NCBI RefSeq assembly: GCF_000153705.1
Contig: NZ_DS022272.1
Coordinates: forward strand, 2,481,924 to 2,545,923
Origin: Fulvimarina pelagi HTCC2506
GTDB lineage: Bacteria > Pseudomonadota > Alphaproteobacteria > Rhizobiales > Rhizobiaceae
Direction: 5' to 3'
Length of the DNA stretch: 64,000 nucleotides
The translations under genes were made by a program, and so were the position numbers. The notes under the pieces are model-generated. The model was not told the DNA's origin and searched no databases. It was given only the letters and a program-made list of their open reading frames with translations. Within the stretch, counting starts at the first letter, position 1; every line of letters starts with the position of its first letter. This document shows, piece by piece, positions 55,662-64,000 of the stretch.

Positions 55662-58597
55662 CCGGCGGTGAATACCGACGGCGATTCCTGCGGCACACAC
55701 GTGAAAACGTGCGAGCCTTTCTGAGCTCGTGCCTCGTTCTCTTCGCAGCCCTAGCAAGTCTCGCCGCCCTTACGCTTCCAGCCCACGCGCTCGACGTGGT
55801 CGCAGTTTCGCCCAACGAGAGCGTCATTGACCTACGCCCGGCGATAGAAGTCTATCGCAATGCCGGGCGCAGTTTTCAGGTCTCCGCGGTGCCGGGCCCT
55901 GAAGGCATCGTGCGCCGCATCGAGATCGACGCGACGACCCAGCAGGCGAACGGGGATTGGGCCGTCTTCGCACTCACCAATGAGAGCGACGAGCAGATCG
56001 ACCGGCTTATCGTCGCTCCGCATTTTACGCCGGCAGGTTCCGGTGTGCTGAATCCCGACCTCGGCTCCCAGCGCATCGCCGCGATCACGCCCAGCCAGGG
56101 TTTCGCGCTCGAGAGGCAGGTCTCCAGCGAAGCCGACGAATTTCTCGTGACACTCGATCCCGGCGCCATCGTCACCTTCGTTGCCGAGCTTACCGCCGAG
56201 CGCCTGCCGGACGTGCGCCTATGGGAGCCCGGAACCTATCGGGAGAACGTCAACGCCTTCACGCTCTATCGCGGCATCGTACTCGGCATCGCCGGGCTTC
56301 TCGCAGTGTTCCTGACGATCCTTTTCGTCGTGAAGGGCTCGGCGATGTTTCCGGCCGCCGCTGCTCTTTCCTGGTCGGTGCTTGCCTACATCTGCATCGA
56401 TTTTCAGTTCTGGGAAAAGCTGATGCCCTTTGCGCCGGGCCAGGAGCCCCTTTGGCGCGCTGGCGTCGAGGTCGCCTTTCTCTTTACGCTGATCCTCTTC
56501 CTGTTCGCCTATCTCAGTCTAAACCGCTGGCACGGCTATCTCACGATCGTCTCCGGCGTCGTGCTGGCGGCTGTCGGCGCAATTGGCGCCTATACGCTGG
56601 TCGATCCGGTCTCAGCCGCCGGCATTACTCGCGTCAGCCTCGCGTTCACGGCCGCGCTCGGTCTCGCCGCCATCATCTCGCTCAGCATTCAGCGCTTCGA
56701 CCGCGCCGTCATGCTGCTCCCGACGTGGCTTCTCCTCATCGTCTGGATCTGGGCAGCCTGGATGACCGTAACGGGTCGGATCTCGAACGACATCATTCAG
56801 CCGGCTCTCGGCGGAAGCCTCGTACTGATCGTGCTCCTCATCGGCTTCACGGTGATGCAGCACGGCTTCGCCGGCGGAACCCTCGCGCAAGGCCTGGTCT
56901 CGGACCTCGAACGCCGCTCTCTGGCCCTTGCCGGCTCAGGAGACGCCGTTTTCGATTGGGACGTGATCCGCGATCGCATCTTTATCGATTCGGAGAGCGC
57001 CATGCTCTCTGCCCTCCCCGTCGACGCCATGAACGGGCCTGCACGCAACTGGCTTCCGGTCCTCCATCCGGACGACCGCGATCGCTTCAAGCTCACCCTC
57101 GACACGATCATCGAACATCGGCGCGGCCGCATGCACCAGGATTTTCGGGTGCGAGACGGCGACGGCCATTATCACTGGCTCGCACTCCGCGCCCGCCCGA
57201 TGCTGGGTACAGATGGCGAAGTTATGCGATGCGTCGGCACGCTGAAAGACATCACCTCTGCCAAAAAGGCCGAAGACCGCCTGCTTCAGGACGCCATGGT
57301 CGACCAACTCACCGGGCTTCCAAACCGTGAAGTCTTCATGGACCGGCTGGAGGCAATCAACACGCTGGCCGCCCACAGCGAGGGGATCTCGCCAACAGTC
57401 TTCGTCATCGATATCGACCGCTTCAAACAGGTCAACGACGATTACGGCCTCGCCACCGGAGACACGATCCTCCTGACGATCGGCCGCCGCCTGAAACGTA
57501 CTCTAAAGCCCCAGGATACGCTCGCCCGGCTCTCCGGCGATCAGTTCGGCGCGATCCTCGTCTCCGAAACCAGTTCGGATGCGGTCGCGAGCTTCGCCGA
57601 GCACATGCGCGAGGCGATCCGCGCGCCGATTGCCTTTGCCGAGCGCGATATCGTTCTGACAGCCTCGATCGGCCTCACCGGTTGGTCTTCCGACCAGACC
57701 CCGCCAGAGGCGCTTACGGAAGCCGATCTCGCGATGCATCAGGCCAAACGCATGGGTGGCGACCGGATCGAGCCCTTCCGTCCCGCCTACAAGGCGATCG
57801 GCTCGAACCGAGTAGCCCTCGAAACGGACCTACGGCGCGCGTTCGAAAGGCACGAACTGGCGCTTGCCTTCCAGCCCATCGTTGCCTTGGAAGACGAAAC
57901 GATCGCCGGCTTCGAAGCCCTCCTCCGCTGGGATCATCCGCGTCGCGGCAAAATCTCGCCGGCCGAATTCGTGCCGCTCGCCGAGCGCTCGGGACTCATC
58001 GTCCAGCTCGGCCAGTTCGCGCTGGAGGAAGCCGCGAAACGCCTTAGCGACTGGCACCGCGCGACCGGCGACACGAAGCTCTTCATGTCGGTGAACGTCT
58101 CCAGCCGGCAGCTGATCACTCAAGACCTCATCGCCGATGTGGACACCGTTCTCCAGCGTTACCGCCTGCCGGCATCGGCCCTAAAGCTCGAAATGACTGA
58201 GTCTTTGGTGATGGACAATCCGGAGCGCTCGGCCCAGCTTCTGGACCGCATTGTCGAGCGCGGCGTCGGGCTTTCGCTCGACGATTTCGGCACGGGCTAT
58301 TCCTCGCTCGCCTATCTGATGCGTTTCCCATTCGACACGCTGAAGATCGATCAGTCGTTCCTCAAGCACAACTCCCAGCCGCAGCGTCCGGTAATCCTGA
58401 AGAGCATCGTCACCATGGCGCACGATCTCGGTCTCAAGATCGTCGCCGAGGGCGTCGAGACCGAGGCCGACGTCGCGACCCTGCGCCAGATGAAGTGCGA
58501 ATACGCCCAGAGTTTCCTCTACGCGAAACCGCTCAACCAGGAAGAGGCGCGACGCATGCTGGTCGCCAAGGAACCGGGCCTGCGCCGTACAGCCTGA
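55658..58597 (+). CDS. 7TMR-DISM - PAS - degenerate GGDEF - EAL protein (c-di-GMP phosphodiesterase)
   Basis: A 979-residue inner-membrane signalling protein. After a signal/anchor near residue 30 comes a periplasmic beta domain (about 45-195), a seven-helix 7TMR-DISM region (about 205-415), a PAS/PAC domain (435-545, FDWDVIRDRIFIDSES), GGDEF (550-710) and EAL (720-975). The GGDEF active loop reads SGDQF near residues 626-630, so cyclase activity is doubtful. The EAL domain keeps FEALLRW, LEMTESLV, DDFGTGYSSLAYL, KIDQSFL and EGVET, so it should hydrolyse c-di-GMP. It overlaps the GNAT gene by four bases. The periplasmic ligand is unknown. Confidence 0.9.
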   Translation: MTGGEYRRRFLRHTRENVRAFLSSCLVLFAALASLAALTLPAHALDVVAVSPNESVIDLRPAIEVYRNAGRSFQVSAVPGPEGIVRRIEIDATTQQANGDWAVFALTNESDEQIDRLIVAPHFTPAGSGVLNPDLGSQRIAAITPSQGFALERQVSSEADEFLVTLDPGAIVTFVAELTAERLPDVRLWEPGTYRENVNAFTLYRGIVLGIAGLLAVFLTILFVVKGSAMFPAAAALSWSVLAYICIDFQFWEKLMPFAPGQEPLWRAGVEVAFLFTLILFLFAYLSLNRWHGYLTIVSGVVLAAVGAIGAYTLVDPVSAAGITRVSLAFTAALGLAAIISLSIQRFDRAVMLLPTWLLLIVWIWAAWMTVTGRISNDIIQPALGGSLVLIVLLIGFTVMQHGFAGGTLAQGLVSDLERRSLALAGSGDAVFDWDVIRDRIFIDSESAMLSALPVDAMNGPARNWLPVLHPDDRDRFKLTLDTIIEHRRGRMHQDFRVRDGDGHYHWLALRARPMLGTDGEVMRCVGTLKDITSAKKAEDRLLQDAMVDQLTGLPNREVFMDRLEAINTLAAHSEGISPTVFVIDIDRFKQVNDDYGLATGDTILLTIGRRLKRTLKPQDTLARLSGDQFGAILVSETSSDAVASFAEHMREAIRAPIAFAERDIVLTASIGLTGWSSDQTPPEALTEADLAMHQAKRMGGDRIEPFRPAYKAIGSNRVALETDLRRAFERHELALAFQPIVALEDETIAGFEALLRWDHPRRGKISPAEFVPLAERSGLIVQLGQFALEEAAKRLSDWHRATGDTKLFMSVNVSSRQLITQDLIADVDTVLQRYRLPASALKLEMTESLVMDNPERSAQLLDRIVERGVGLSLDDFGTGYSSLAYLMRFPFDTLKIDQSFLKHNSQPQRPVILKSIVTMAHDLGLKIVAEGVETEADVATLRQMKCEYAQSFLYAKPLNQEEARRMLVAKEPGLRRTA

Positions 58598-58618
58598 AGC
58601 CGGCGACCGAATAGGATA

Positions 58619-59221
58619 TCAGGCGTGACCGGCTTCCGCGTTCAGGAACGCCTGCTGGATGCCCAGCAAGGCAAGCGCCTGATCGTATTTGTTTTCCAGC
58701 GCGTTAGAGAAAATGATCGAGAGGTCCGCCTTGCAGGTGAGCCAGCCGTTCTGGGCGATCTCCTGCTCAAGCTGGCCCGGCGCCCAACCGGAATAGCCGA
58801 GTGCCATGATCGCCGTCTTTGGGCCGATGCCTTGAGACATCGCGCGAAGGATATCCGTTGTGGGAGTCAGGGCGATCTCATCGTCCACGGTCACCGTCGA
58901 TTCAGAGTCGTAGTCGGCCGAATGGAGGACGAAGCCGCGGCTTTGCTCAACCGGACCGCCGCGGCAAACGGAGACTTCCATGCTGCCCTCTGGGCGACGG
59001 ATATCGTCTTCGCTCTCGACAATGCCGAGCTGGGTCAGGAGTTCGGGGAAGCTCGTCGACTGCGGCTTGTTGATGATGAAGCCCATCGCACCGCTCGCAG
59101 AATGGGCACAGAGATAGATCACCGTGCGCTCGAACGGTTCACCCTCGATGCCGGGCATGGCGATCAGAAAATGCCCCTCAAGCGACGTCGTCGTTTCGTC
59201 AGCCACCTCGTCGATGCGCAC
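58619..59221 (-). CDS. YqgE/AlgH family protein
   Basis: A 200-residue cytoplasmic protein of the DUF179 family. It shows LEGHFLIAMPGIEGEPFERTVIYLCAHSASGAMGFIINKP, FVLHSADYDSEST and ALGYSGWAPGQLEQEI. AlgH is named from alginate regulation in Pseudomonas, but the biochemical role is not known. GTG at 59221 is the likely start, with ACGGAG 8 bases upstream. It is divergent from the DsbD-like gene and converges with the EAL gene. Confidence 0.9.
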   Translation of the reverse strand: MRIDEVADETTTSLEGHFLIAMPGIEGEPFERTVIYLCAHSASGAMGFIINKPQSTSFPELLTQLGIVESEDDIRRPEGSMEVSVCRGGPVEQSRGFVLHSADYDSESTVTVDDEIALTPTTDILRAMSQGIGPKTAIMALGYSGWAPGQLEQEIAQNGWLTCKADLSIIFSNALENKYDQALALLGIQQAFLNAEAGHA

Positions 59222-59416
59222 GGGTCGAACTCCGTTAGCGTGTGATCAAACTTCAAGGTGACATCGAATGATGCCAATTGCCAGCCTGTATGTTGAAGTC
59301 CGGCACGCGGCCCGCGTACGCGCACACGAAGACATGAGTGGCGCGCGACATTGCTGCCGTGCAAGACACTCTGCCCAAACGGGTTTTCCGACCCCGCGAT
59401 TGAAAGGCGAGCCTTC

Positions 59417-60217
59417 ATGAAACGATCCGTCGCGACCTTTACCCGCATCGCGGCCATCGCGACGAGTATTACCGTTGTCGGGACGCACAGCTCCGCGGTC
59501 TCGGCCGAGAGATCGTCCAGCCCGGTTGCCAGGACGGAGTTCGCCACACTCACGCTCCTCGCCGAAACGCCGACCGCGCATGGCTTGGTACGGGGGGCGC
59601 TGAAGATCGAACTCGAGCCTGGCTGGAAGACCTATTGGCTGGATCCCGGGCCGTCGGGGATTCCGCCGCAGATCGATTTCTCGCGCACAGAAGGGGTCGG
59701 CGAAAGTGCCATCCTAGCGCCTCTACCCGAACGCTTCGGGGAGGATCTCGCCCGCGCAAACGGATACAAGTCGGATCTCTCTCTTCCCTTTCTCCTGACT
59801 CCCGGCGAAAACGAGACAATCAGCGGGGCGATCTTCGCGAATGTCTTTCTTGGTGTTTGCGAGTCCATTTGCGTTCCGGTGCAGGCGGAACTCTCCGCCA
59901 CATTTGATCGGGCGGGCGATGTCCAGGCCGCATTCAGCAACCTTCCGACCCAGGTCAAACCCACAGATCTGACTGCCTCGATCGACGGAGACGCGCTGAT
60001 ATTGGGACTGCGAGCCGGATCCGATGTCGCCGATGCCTTCGTGCTGGGGCCGGACGGCTGGTATTTCGGCGAGGCTGAGCTTTCGGAGTACGGGGAAGGC
60101 ACCACCACGTTCCGCATTCCTATAGACGAAAGACCGAAGGATGCCGAAACCCCGGTGCTGACCGCGGTCTTCGACGACGGCGAAAAGGGTCTGACGGCGG
60201 TGTTCCGGCCGGAATAA
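59417..60217 (+). CDS. Exported DsbD-alpha-like domain protein
   Basis: A 266-residue periplasmic protein with a signal peptide (TRIAAIATSITVVGTHSSAVSA). The mature part resembles the N-terminal domain of DsbD: PTAHGLVRGALKIELEPGWKTYWLDPGPSGIPP and the cysteine pair in VFLGVCESICVPVQAEL, the place of the redox-active C103/C109 in E. coli DsbD. It lacks the membrane and thioredoxin domains, and no such gene is adjacent. It may take electrons from a CcdA- or ScsB-type partner elsewhere. AAAGGCGA lies upstream of the ATG. Confidence 0.8.
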   Translation: MKRSVATFTRIAAIATSITVVGTHSSAVSAERSSSPVARTEFATLTLLAETPTAHGLVRGALKIELEPGWKTYWLDPGPSGIPPQIDFSRTEGVGESAILAPLPERFGEDLARANGYKSDLSLPFLLTPGENETISGAIFANVFLGVCESICVPVQAELSATFDRAGDVQAAFSNLPTQVKPTDLTASIDGDALILGLRAGSDVADAFVLGPDGWYFGEAELSEYGEGTTTFRIPIDERPKDAETPVLTAVFDDGEKGLTAVFRPE

Positions 60218-60236
60218 GCCTTTCGGCGCGCTCGTT

Positions 60237-60698
60237 CTACGCTGACCGGGCCTTCTTCTTGAACGGCTCCATGCCATCGTTGGCGAGCTGGTCGGCGCGC
60301 TCGTTGCCTTCGTGGCCGGCATGGCCCTTCACCCAGTGAAAGGTCACGTCGTGGCGGGAACGCTCTTCGTCCAGCCGCTGCCAAAGTTCGGCATTCTTGA
60401 CCGGCTTCTTGTCGGCGGTCTTCCAGCCGTTCTTTTTCCAACCGTGGATCCACTTCATGATGCCATCGCGCATATAGGAGGAATCCGAGTGCAGATCGAT
60501 GGCACAGGGGCGCTTCAGGGCCGACAGCGCTTCGATGGCGGCCAGCAGCTCCATCCGGTTGTTGGTGGTGTTCGCCTCACCACCCTTCAATTCCTTTGAG
60601 TGCTCGCCAAATCGGAGAAGAACGCCCCAGCCGCCTGGACCTGGGTTGCCTGAGCAGGCGCCGTCCGTATAGATCTCGACCCGGTTTTCCTTACTCAA
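60237..60698 (-). CDS. rnhA: Ribonuclease HI
   Basis: A 153-residue RNase H that degrades the RNA strand of RNA-DNA hybrids (R-loops, primers). All catalytic residues are in place: D12 ([14 protein letters not shown]), E50 ([13 protein letters not shown]), D72 (SDSSYM) and D136, with H126 in the flexible loop [16 protein letters not shown]. The basic protrusion [20 protein letters not shown] is present. Its ATG overlaps the stop of thrB, an arrangement conserved in Rhizobiales. Confidence 0.97.
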   Translation of the reverse strand: MSKENRVEIYTDGACSGNPGPGGWGVLLRFGEHSKELKGGEANTTNNRMELLAAIEALSALKRPCAIDLHSDSSYMRDGIMKWIHGWKKNGWKTADKKPVKNAELWQRLDEERSRHDVTFHWVKGHAGHEGNERADQLANDGMEPFKKKARSA

Positions 60699-61675
60699 AC
60701 GTTCACTCCAATCGGCTCGTAGCCGTATTCGCCGGCTCTACTGACGTTTCGGTGGAATCGCAGCTTGCGCAGGTATTCCCGAGGGTCCTTCTTCACCACG
60801 AAGCTGCCGTCCGGCACCGTCAGCCAGTCGTAGAGCCGGGTCAACAGGAATCGCATCGCAGCTCCCCGGCATAGAATTGGGAGGGAATCGGCTTCGCTCT
60901 CACTAAGCGGACGCACGGCTTGGTACCCCTTCAGGAGCGCCACGCCCTTGGTGATGTTGAAGCTGCCGTCTGCCTCGAAGCACCACGCGCAGAGCGTGAT
61001 CGCGATGTCGTATGCGAGAAGTTCATTGCAGGCGAAGTAAAAATCGATGATGCCGGAAAGCTCGCCGCCGAGAAAGAACACGTTATCCGTGAAGAGATCG
61101 GCATGGATGACGCCCGAAGGAAGATCGCGCGGCCAGTTGGCTTCCAGATCATCGAGCTCTGATCCGATTTCGTCCGCTAGCCCCGGCTCGATCTCGTCGA
61201 CACGGTTCGGGCAAGACGCGAAGAGTGGCCGCCAGGCCTCCATTGCGAGACCGTTCGTCCTCTGCATCGAAAAGCCCTGGCCGATCGCGTGCAGCCTCGC
61301 CATCGCCGAGCCGACGGCCCTGCAGTGGACGGGCGTCGGCCGCCGCGCCCCCATGCCCTCCAGAAAGGTGAAGACCGCCCCCGGACGTCCCGCGAGTTCG
61401 CCAAGGGCTTCGCCGTCACGACGCTGGACCGGAAGTGGACAGGATAGGCCATGCTCGGCGAGATACTGCATGAGCCCCAGAAAGAAGGGCAGATCGTTCT
61501 TAGCGACACGCTTTTCGTAAAGGGTGAGGATGAAGGTGCCGCCGGTGGTGCGCAGGAGAAAGTTCGAATTCTCGACGCCTTCCGCGATTCCTTTGTAGCT
61601 AAGCACCTGGCCTAGGTCGTAGTCGGCAAGGAAGGCGATCAGTTCGGCCTCACCGACATCCGTATACACGGCCAT
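60695..61675 (-). CDS. thrB: Homoserine kinase (APH-fold type)
   Basis: A 326-residue kinase that makes O-phosphohomoserine for threonine synthase. It belongs to the aminoglycoside-phosphotransferase-like ThrB of alphaproteobacteria and pseudomonads, not the GHMP type: [21 protein letters not shown] for ATP binding, the catalytic loop [13 protein letters not shown] and the metal site IIDFYFAC. It starts 13 bases after ispH and is followed by rnhA with an overlap. Confidence 0.94.
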   Translation of the reverse strand: MAVYTDVGEAELIAFLADYDLGQVLSYKGIAEGVENSNFLLRTTGGTFILTLYEKRVAKNDLPFFLGLMQYLAEHGLSCPLPVQRRDGEALGELAGRPGAVFTFLEGMGARRPTPVHCRAVGSAMARLHAIGQGFSMQRTNGLAMEAWRPLFASCPNRVDEIEPGLADEIGSELDDLEANWPRDLPSGVIHADLFTDNVFFLGGELSGIIDFYFACNELLAYDIAITLCAWCFEADGSFNITKGVALLKGYQAVRPLSESEADSLPILCRGAAMRFLLTRLYDWLTVPDGSFVVKKDPREYLRKLRFHRNVSRAGEYGYEPIGVNV

Positions 61676-61688
61676 GCGTGCTGATCCC

Positions 61689-62717
61689 TCAGGCGGAGCC
61701 GTTGACGAAGGCCATGTCGGCTTCTGTCAGCGGCACGTCGCGGAGCGAGCGCATTACGGGGAAGAGCTCATTCTCCTCGGCCGTCTGAACGATCTCGAGA
61801 TCGACGTCGAAGTTTTCACGGGCTTTCGCGATGATCGCGTCGATGAGAATGTCTGGCGCGGAAGCTCCGGCTGAAAGCGCGATAGTGGCGCCTGTTTTGA
61901 GACTTTCCCACGGGATCTCGCGCTCGTTTTCGACAAGCATCGCGTCCCTCGCACCAAACCTCTTGGCGACTTCGACGAGGCGCTTGGAGTTGGACGAGTT
62001 CGGTGCGCCAACGACGACGAAGAGGTCGGTCTCGGGCGCGGCGACTTTCACCGCATCCTGCCTGTTAGTCGTCGCATAGCAGATCGATTCCGACGACGGC
62101 GCCTGCATTTCCGGGAACTTCGCCTGAAGCGCCTTCACGACGCCCGCCGTGTCATCGACGGAAAGTGTCGTCTGGGTGATGAAGCCAAGGGCGGACGGGT
62201 CGGCTGGCTCGAAGGCGGAGACGTCTTCCTCGGTCTCGATCAGCGTTACCGTGCCCTCGGGAAGCTGGCCGAGCGTGCCGACCACCTCCGGATGGCCGGC
62301 ATGGCCGATGAGGAGGACGTGCCGGCCGAGCTTTACGTGGCGTAGGCCCTGCTTATGGACCTTGGAGACCAGTGGGCAGGTCGCGTCGAGATAGAACATG
62401 TCTCGTGCCTCGGCCCGGGCCGGTACAGATTTCGGAACGCCGTGGGCGGAAAAAACCACGGGTTGTCCATCGTCCGGCACTTCGTGAAGCTCCTTCACGA
62501 AGACGGCACCCATGTCGCGCAGCCCGTCGACGACGTATTTATTGTGCACGATCTCATGCCGCACATAGACCGGCGCGCCATACTTCTTGAGCGCCAGAAC
62601 CACGATCTGGATCGCCCGGTCGACGCCGGCGCAAAAGCCGCGCGGTTCGCACAGTTTAAGCCTGAGCGCGGGCTTTGTCGCAGCGACGTTCGGCGATGGC
62701 ATGTCGAGTACGGTCAT
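61689..62717 (-). CDS. ispH: 4-hydroxy-3-methylbut-2-enyl diphosphate reductase
   Basis: A 342-residue [4Fe-4S] enzyme of the MEP pathway that yields isopentenyl and dimethylallyl diphosphate. The three cluster cysteines are in [13 protein letters not shown] (C29), [13 protein letters not shown] and [11 protein letters not shown]; the HE and SxN motifs ([26 protein letters not shown]) bind the diphosphate. It supplies isoprenoid precursors, among them the polyprenyl phosphate used by the operon at 831-6635. Confidence 0.97.
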   Translation of the reverse strand: MTVLDMPSPNVAATKPALRLKLCEPRGFCAGVDRAIQIVVLALKKYGAPVYVRHEIVHNKYVVDGLRDMGAVFVKELHEVPDDGQPVVFSAHGVPKSVPARAEARDMFYLDATCPLVSKVHKQGLRHVKLGRHVLLIGHAGHPEVVGTLGQLPEGTVTLIETEEDVSAFEPADPSALGFITQTTLSVDDTAGVVKALQAKFPEMQAPSSESICYATTNRQDAVKVAAPETDLFVVVGAPNSSNSKRLVEVAKRFGARDAMLVENEREIPWESLKTGATIALSAGASAPDILIDAIIAKARENFDVDLEIVQTAEENELFPVMRSLRDVPLTEADMAFVNGSA

Positions 62718-62748
62718 GGCTCGAATGAAGGCATCACGCCCCTCCCTG

Positions 62749-63549
62749 TCAAGCTGTCCGCGAAGCTTGGCCGCGCCGGGCCCGCACCCGCCGCACGACG
62801 AGGAGCACCGTCATGACGACGAGCACCAGGCCGATACCGTACCAGGTGAAAGCGTATTGCAGGTGATTGTTTGGGAGCGAGACGATGGTCTGTCCGCCGA
62901 CCGGCAGCGCGTCGGCATCCGGGTCGCGTTTCGCATCGACGAAGAAAGGCACTAGATCGACGCCAGCATCGATCGAGAGTCCCGCCGACATCGCCCCGAG
63001 GTCCCGCCAGAAGAATGTGTCCGCGTCGGGATCGTTCTCCGGAACGAAATAGCCGGGCTTTTCTTCGGGTGCATTACGCGCGATGCCTTCGAGCGAGACC
63101 TCGCCCTGGGGCTGGCTCTCTACGCGCGTCTCCGGCTCGCGCTGCTCGTAGGGCACGAACCCGCGATTGACGATGACCAGCTTGTCGTCCGGCGTCAGCA
63201 GCGGCGTATAGACGTTCCAGCCGGTGGCGCCCTCGAAGGTGGTGAAGAAATAGCGCTCGCCGCCTTCCAGGAATTCTCCGCTCAATCTCACTGGGAGGTA
63301 GTCGACGTCGCCCGTCTCCTGAAATTCAGAAATAGCTGCATCGAGTGGTATCGGATCAGAGGCGATCCGCCGATCGATTCGTTCGATCAGCGCTTCTTTC
63401 CAGAAGAGCCGCTCCATCTGCCATGTGCCGAGCCCGGCGAGGATAACGATCCCGAGAACACAAAGGGTCAGCGCAACCGAGAACTTGACCTGCCCCATCG
63501 GCTCGGGGGCGGTGGCCAGTCCTTCATCGCTGGTGCCAGAGGAACTCAT
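62749..63549 (-). CDS. SURF1 family cytochrome c oxidase assembly protein
   Basis: A 266-residue inner-membrane protein with two transmembrane helices, one near the N-terminus ([24 protein letters not shown], with the conserved GTWQ) and one at the C-terminus ([23 protein letters not shown]), and a periplasmic domain between. SURF1 helps insert haem a into cytochrome oxidase. Its start overlaps the DUF983 gene (ATGA). The cox operon is expected just beyond the right edge. Confidence 0.93.
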   Translation of the reverse strand: MSSSGTSDEGLATAPEPMGQVKFSVALTLCVLGIVILAGLGTWQMERLFWKEALIERIDRRIASDPIPLDAAISEFQETGDVDYLPVRLSGEFLEGGERYFFTTFEGATGWNVYTPLLTPDDKLVIVNRGFVPYEQREPETRVESQPQGEVSLEGIARNAPEEKPGYFVPENDPDADTFFWRDLGAMSAGLSIDAGVDLVPFFVDAKRDPDADALPVGGQTIVSLPNNHLQYAFTWYGIGLVLVVMTVLLVVRRVRARRGQASRTA

Positions 63550-63956
63550 TCGATCTCGTCCGGTCCCGATCGGGTTCGGCCATGGCCTTTTGGACGTCCC
63601 TCACGCGCATCGTTTGAATAGGTCAGCGTGATCATCACACCCTTCAGCATCCTTAGTAGCGGTAGCGCGAGGATCACTGTCATCGGGACCCAAAGAACGA
63701 GATGGAGGATCAGCGGCGGATCGTAGGTGACCTCCAGCAAGAGCGCGAGTCCGCAGACGATTAAGCCAATGATCAGGATTACAAATACGGCCGGTCCGTC
63801 ACCGGAATCTGCGAAATCATAGTCGAGCCCGCACTCGTCGCAGGCTTTCGCCGGCTTCAGAAATCCGGAGAAGAGACGGCCCTTGCCGCAATGCGGACAG
63901 CGGCCCTTCAACCCGGCTAAGATCGGATCGGGTTCGTTCGCCGGGGATTGGCTCAT
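63546..63956 (-). CDS. DUF983 zinc-ribbon membrane protein
   Basis: A 136-residue protein with a zinc ribbon of four cysteines (C20, C23, C39, C42 in GRCPHCGKG and ACDECGLDYDF) followed by two transmembrane helices and a basic/acidic tail. DUF983 proteins lie in cox operons between ctaE and SURF1 in alphaproteobacteria and are thought to act in oxidase assembly. AAAGGGATC lies upstream of the ATG at 63956. The remaining 44 bases to the edge show no gene part. Confidence 0.9.
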   Translation of the reverse strand: MSQSPANEPDPILAGLKGRCPHCGKGRLFSGFLKPAKACDECGLDYDFADSGDGPAVFVILIIGLIVCGLALLLEVTYDPPLILHLVLWVPMTVILALPLLRMLKGVMITLTYSNDAREGRPKGHGRTRSGPDEIE

Positions 63957-64000
63957 GGCGTCAGATCCCTTTCAGGACGTGCAAACGAAGGAGGGCGGGT

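Overview
The window is a chromosomal stretch of an alphaproteobacterium, most likely Hyphomicrobiales (Rhizobiales). The evidence is the core-gene order DUF983 - SURF1 - ispH - thrB - rnhA at the right end, the dapD/dapE neighbourhood, a DUF2259 protein, rpsT, dnaK and a high-GC coding style. A glycine/sarcosine N-methyltransferase at the left edge (betaine synthesis) points to a salt-adapted, perhaps marine, member such as an Aurantimonadaceae relative; that genus-level guess is inference. No rRNA, tRNA, CRISPR array, prophage or intact insertion sequence was seen.

Layout. 1-265 holds the 5' end of the betaine gene. 831-6635 is a five-gene minus-strand operon: HAD-UbiA prenyltransferase, DprE1-like FAD oxidase, ArnE-like small membrane protein, NAD-dependent epimerase and class III aminotransferase. 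It looks like a pathway for a polyprenyl-phosphate-linked pentose or modified sugar. 6866-14630 is mixed metabolism: an MFS carrier, ferredoxin-NADP reductase, DUF3429 protein, a solute-binding protein coupled to a P1-family peptidase, and a GH15 glucan hydrolase coupled to a short-chain dehydrogenase. 14973-18561 has an unknown single-pass membrane protein and dnaK, which has a candidate heat-shock promoter and a good terminator; dnaJ does not follow, and about 0.9 kb without a recognisable gene separates it from ilvA.

19582-29335 carries ilvA, a coupled sulfurtransferase/acetyltransferase pair, rpsT with a striking promoter-plus-hairpin leader, yggT, cardiolipin synthase with a start-codon anomaly, a divergent EEP-family hydrolase, a short-chain dehydrogenase, purB and DUF2259. 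29503-33497 is a tight plus-strand operon of SDR, aminotransferase, CoA-transferase and glutathione transferase. 34398-42109 is a surface-glycan locus: two GT2 glycosyltransferases, UDP-glucose dehydrogenase, an unusual membrane protein with a kinase-like C-terminal region, and a translationally coupled protein joining a glycosyltransferase-like domain to an alginate-lyase domain.

42298-50251 contains a Gre-factor paralogue, lysine/peptidoglycan genes (dapE, dapD), two lytic transglycosylases, a phosphodiester glycosidase, a ChaN-like protein and a double-palindrome intergenic repeat. 50514-63956 has a formate/nitrite-family channel, thrC coupled to an M16 peptidase, a GNAT and a c-di-GMP phosphodiesterase, then YqgE, an orphan DsbD-alpha-like protein and the rnhA - thrB - ispH - SURF1 - DUF983 block. 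Threonine synthesis (thrC, thrB) and its breakdown toward isoleucine (ilvA) are all present but scattered. The most interesting unexplained material is the polyprenyl-sugar cassette, the glycan locus with two odd fusion proteins, and the rpsT leader.
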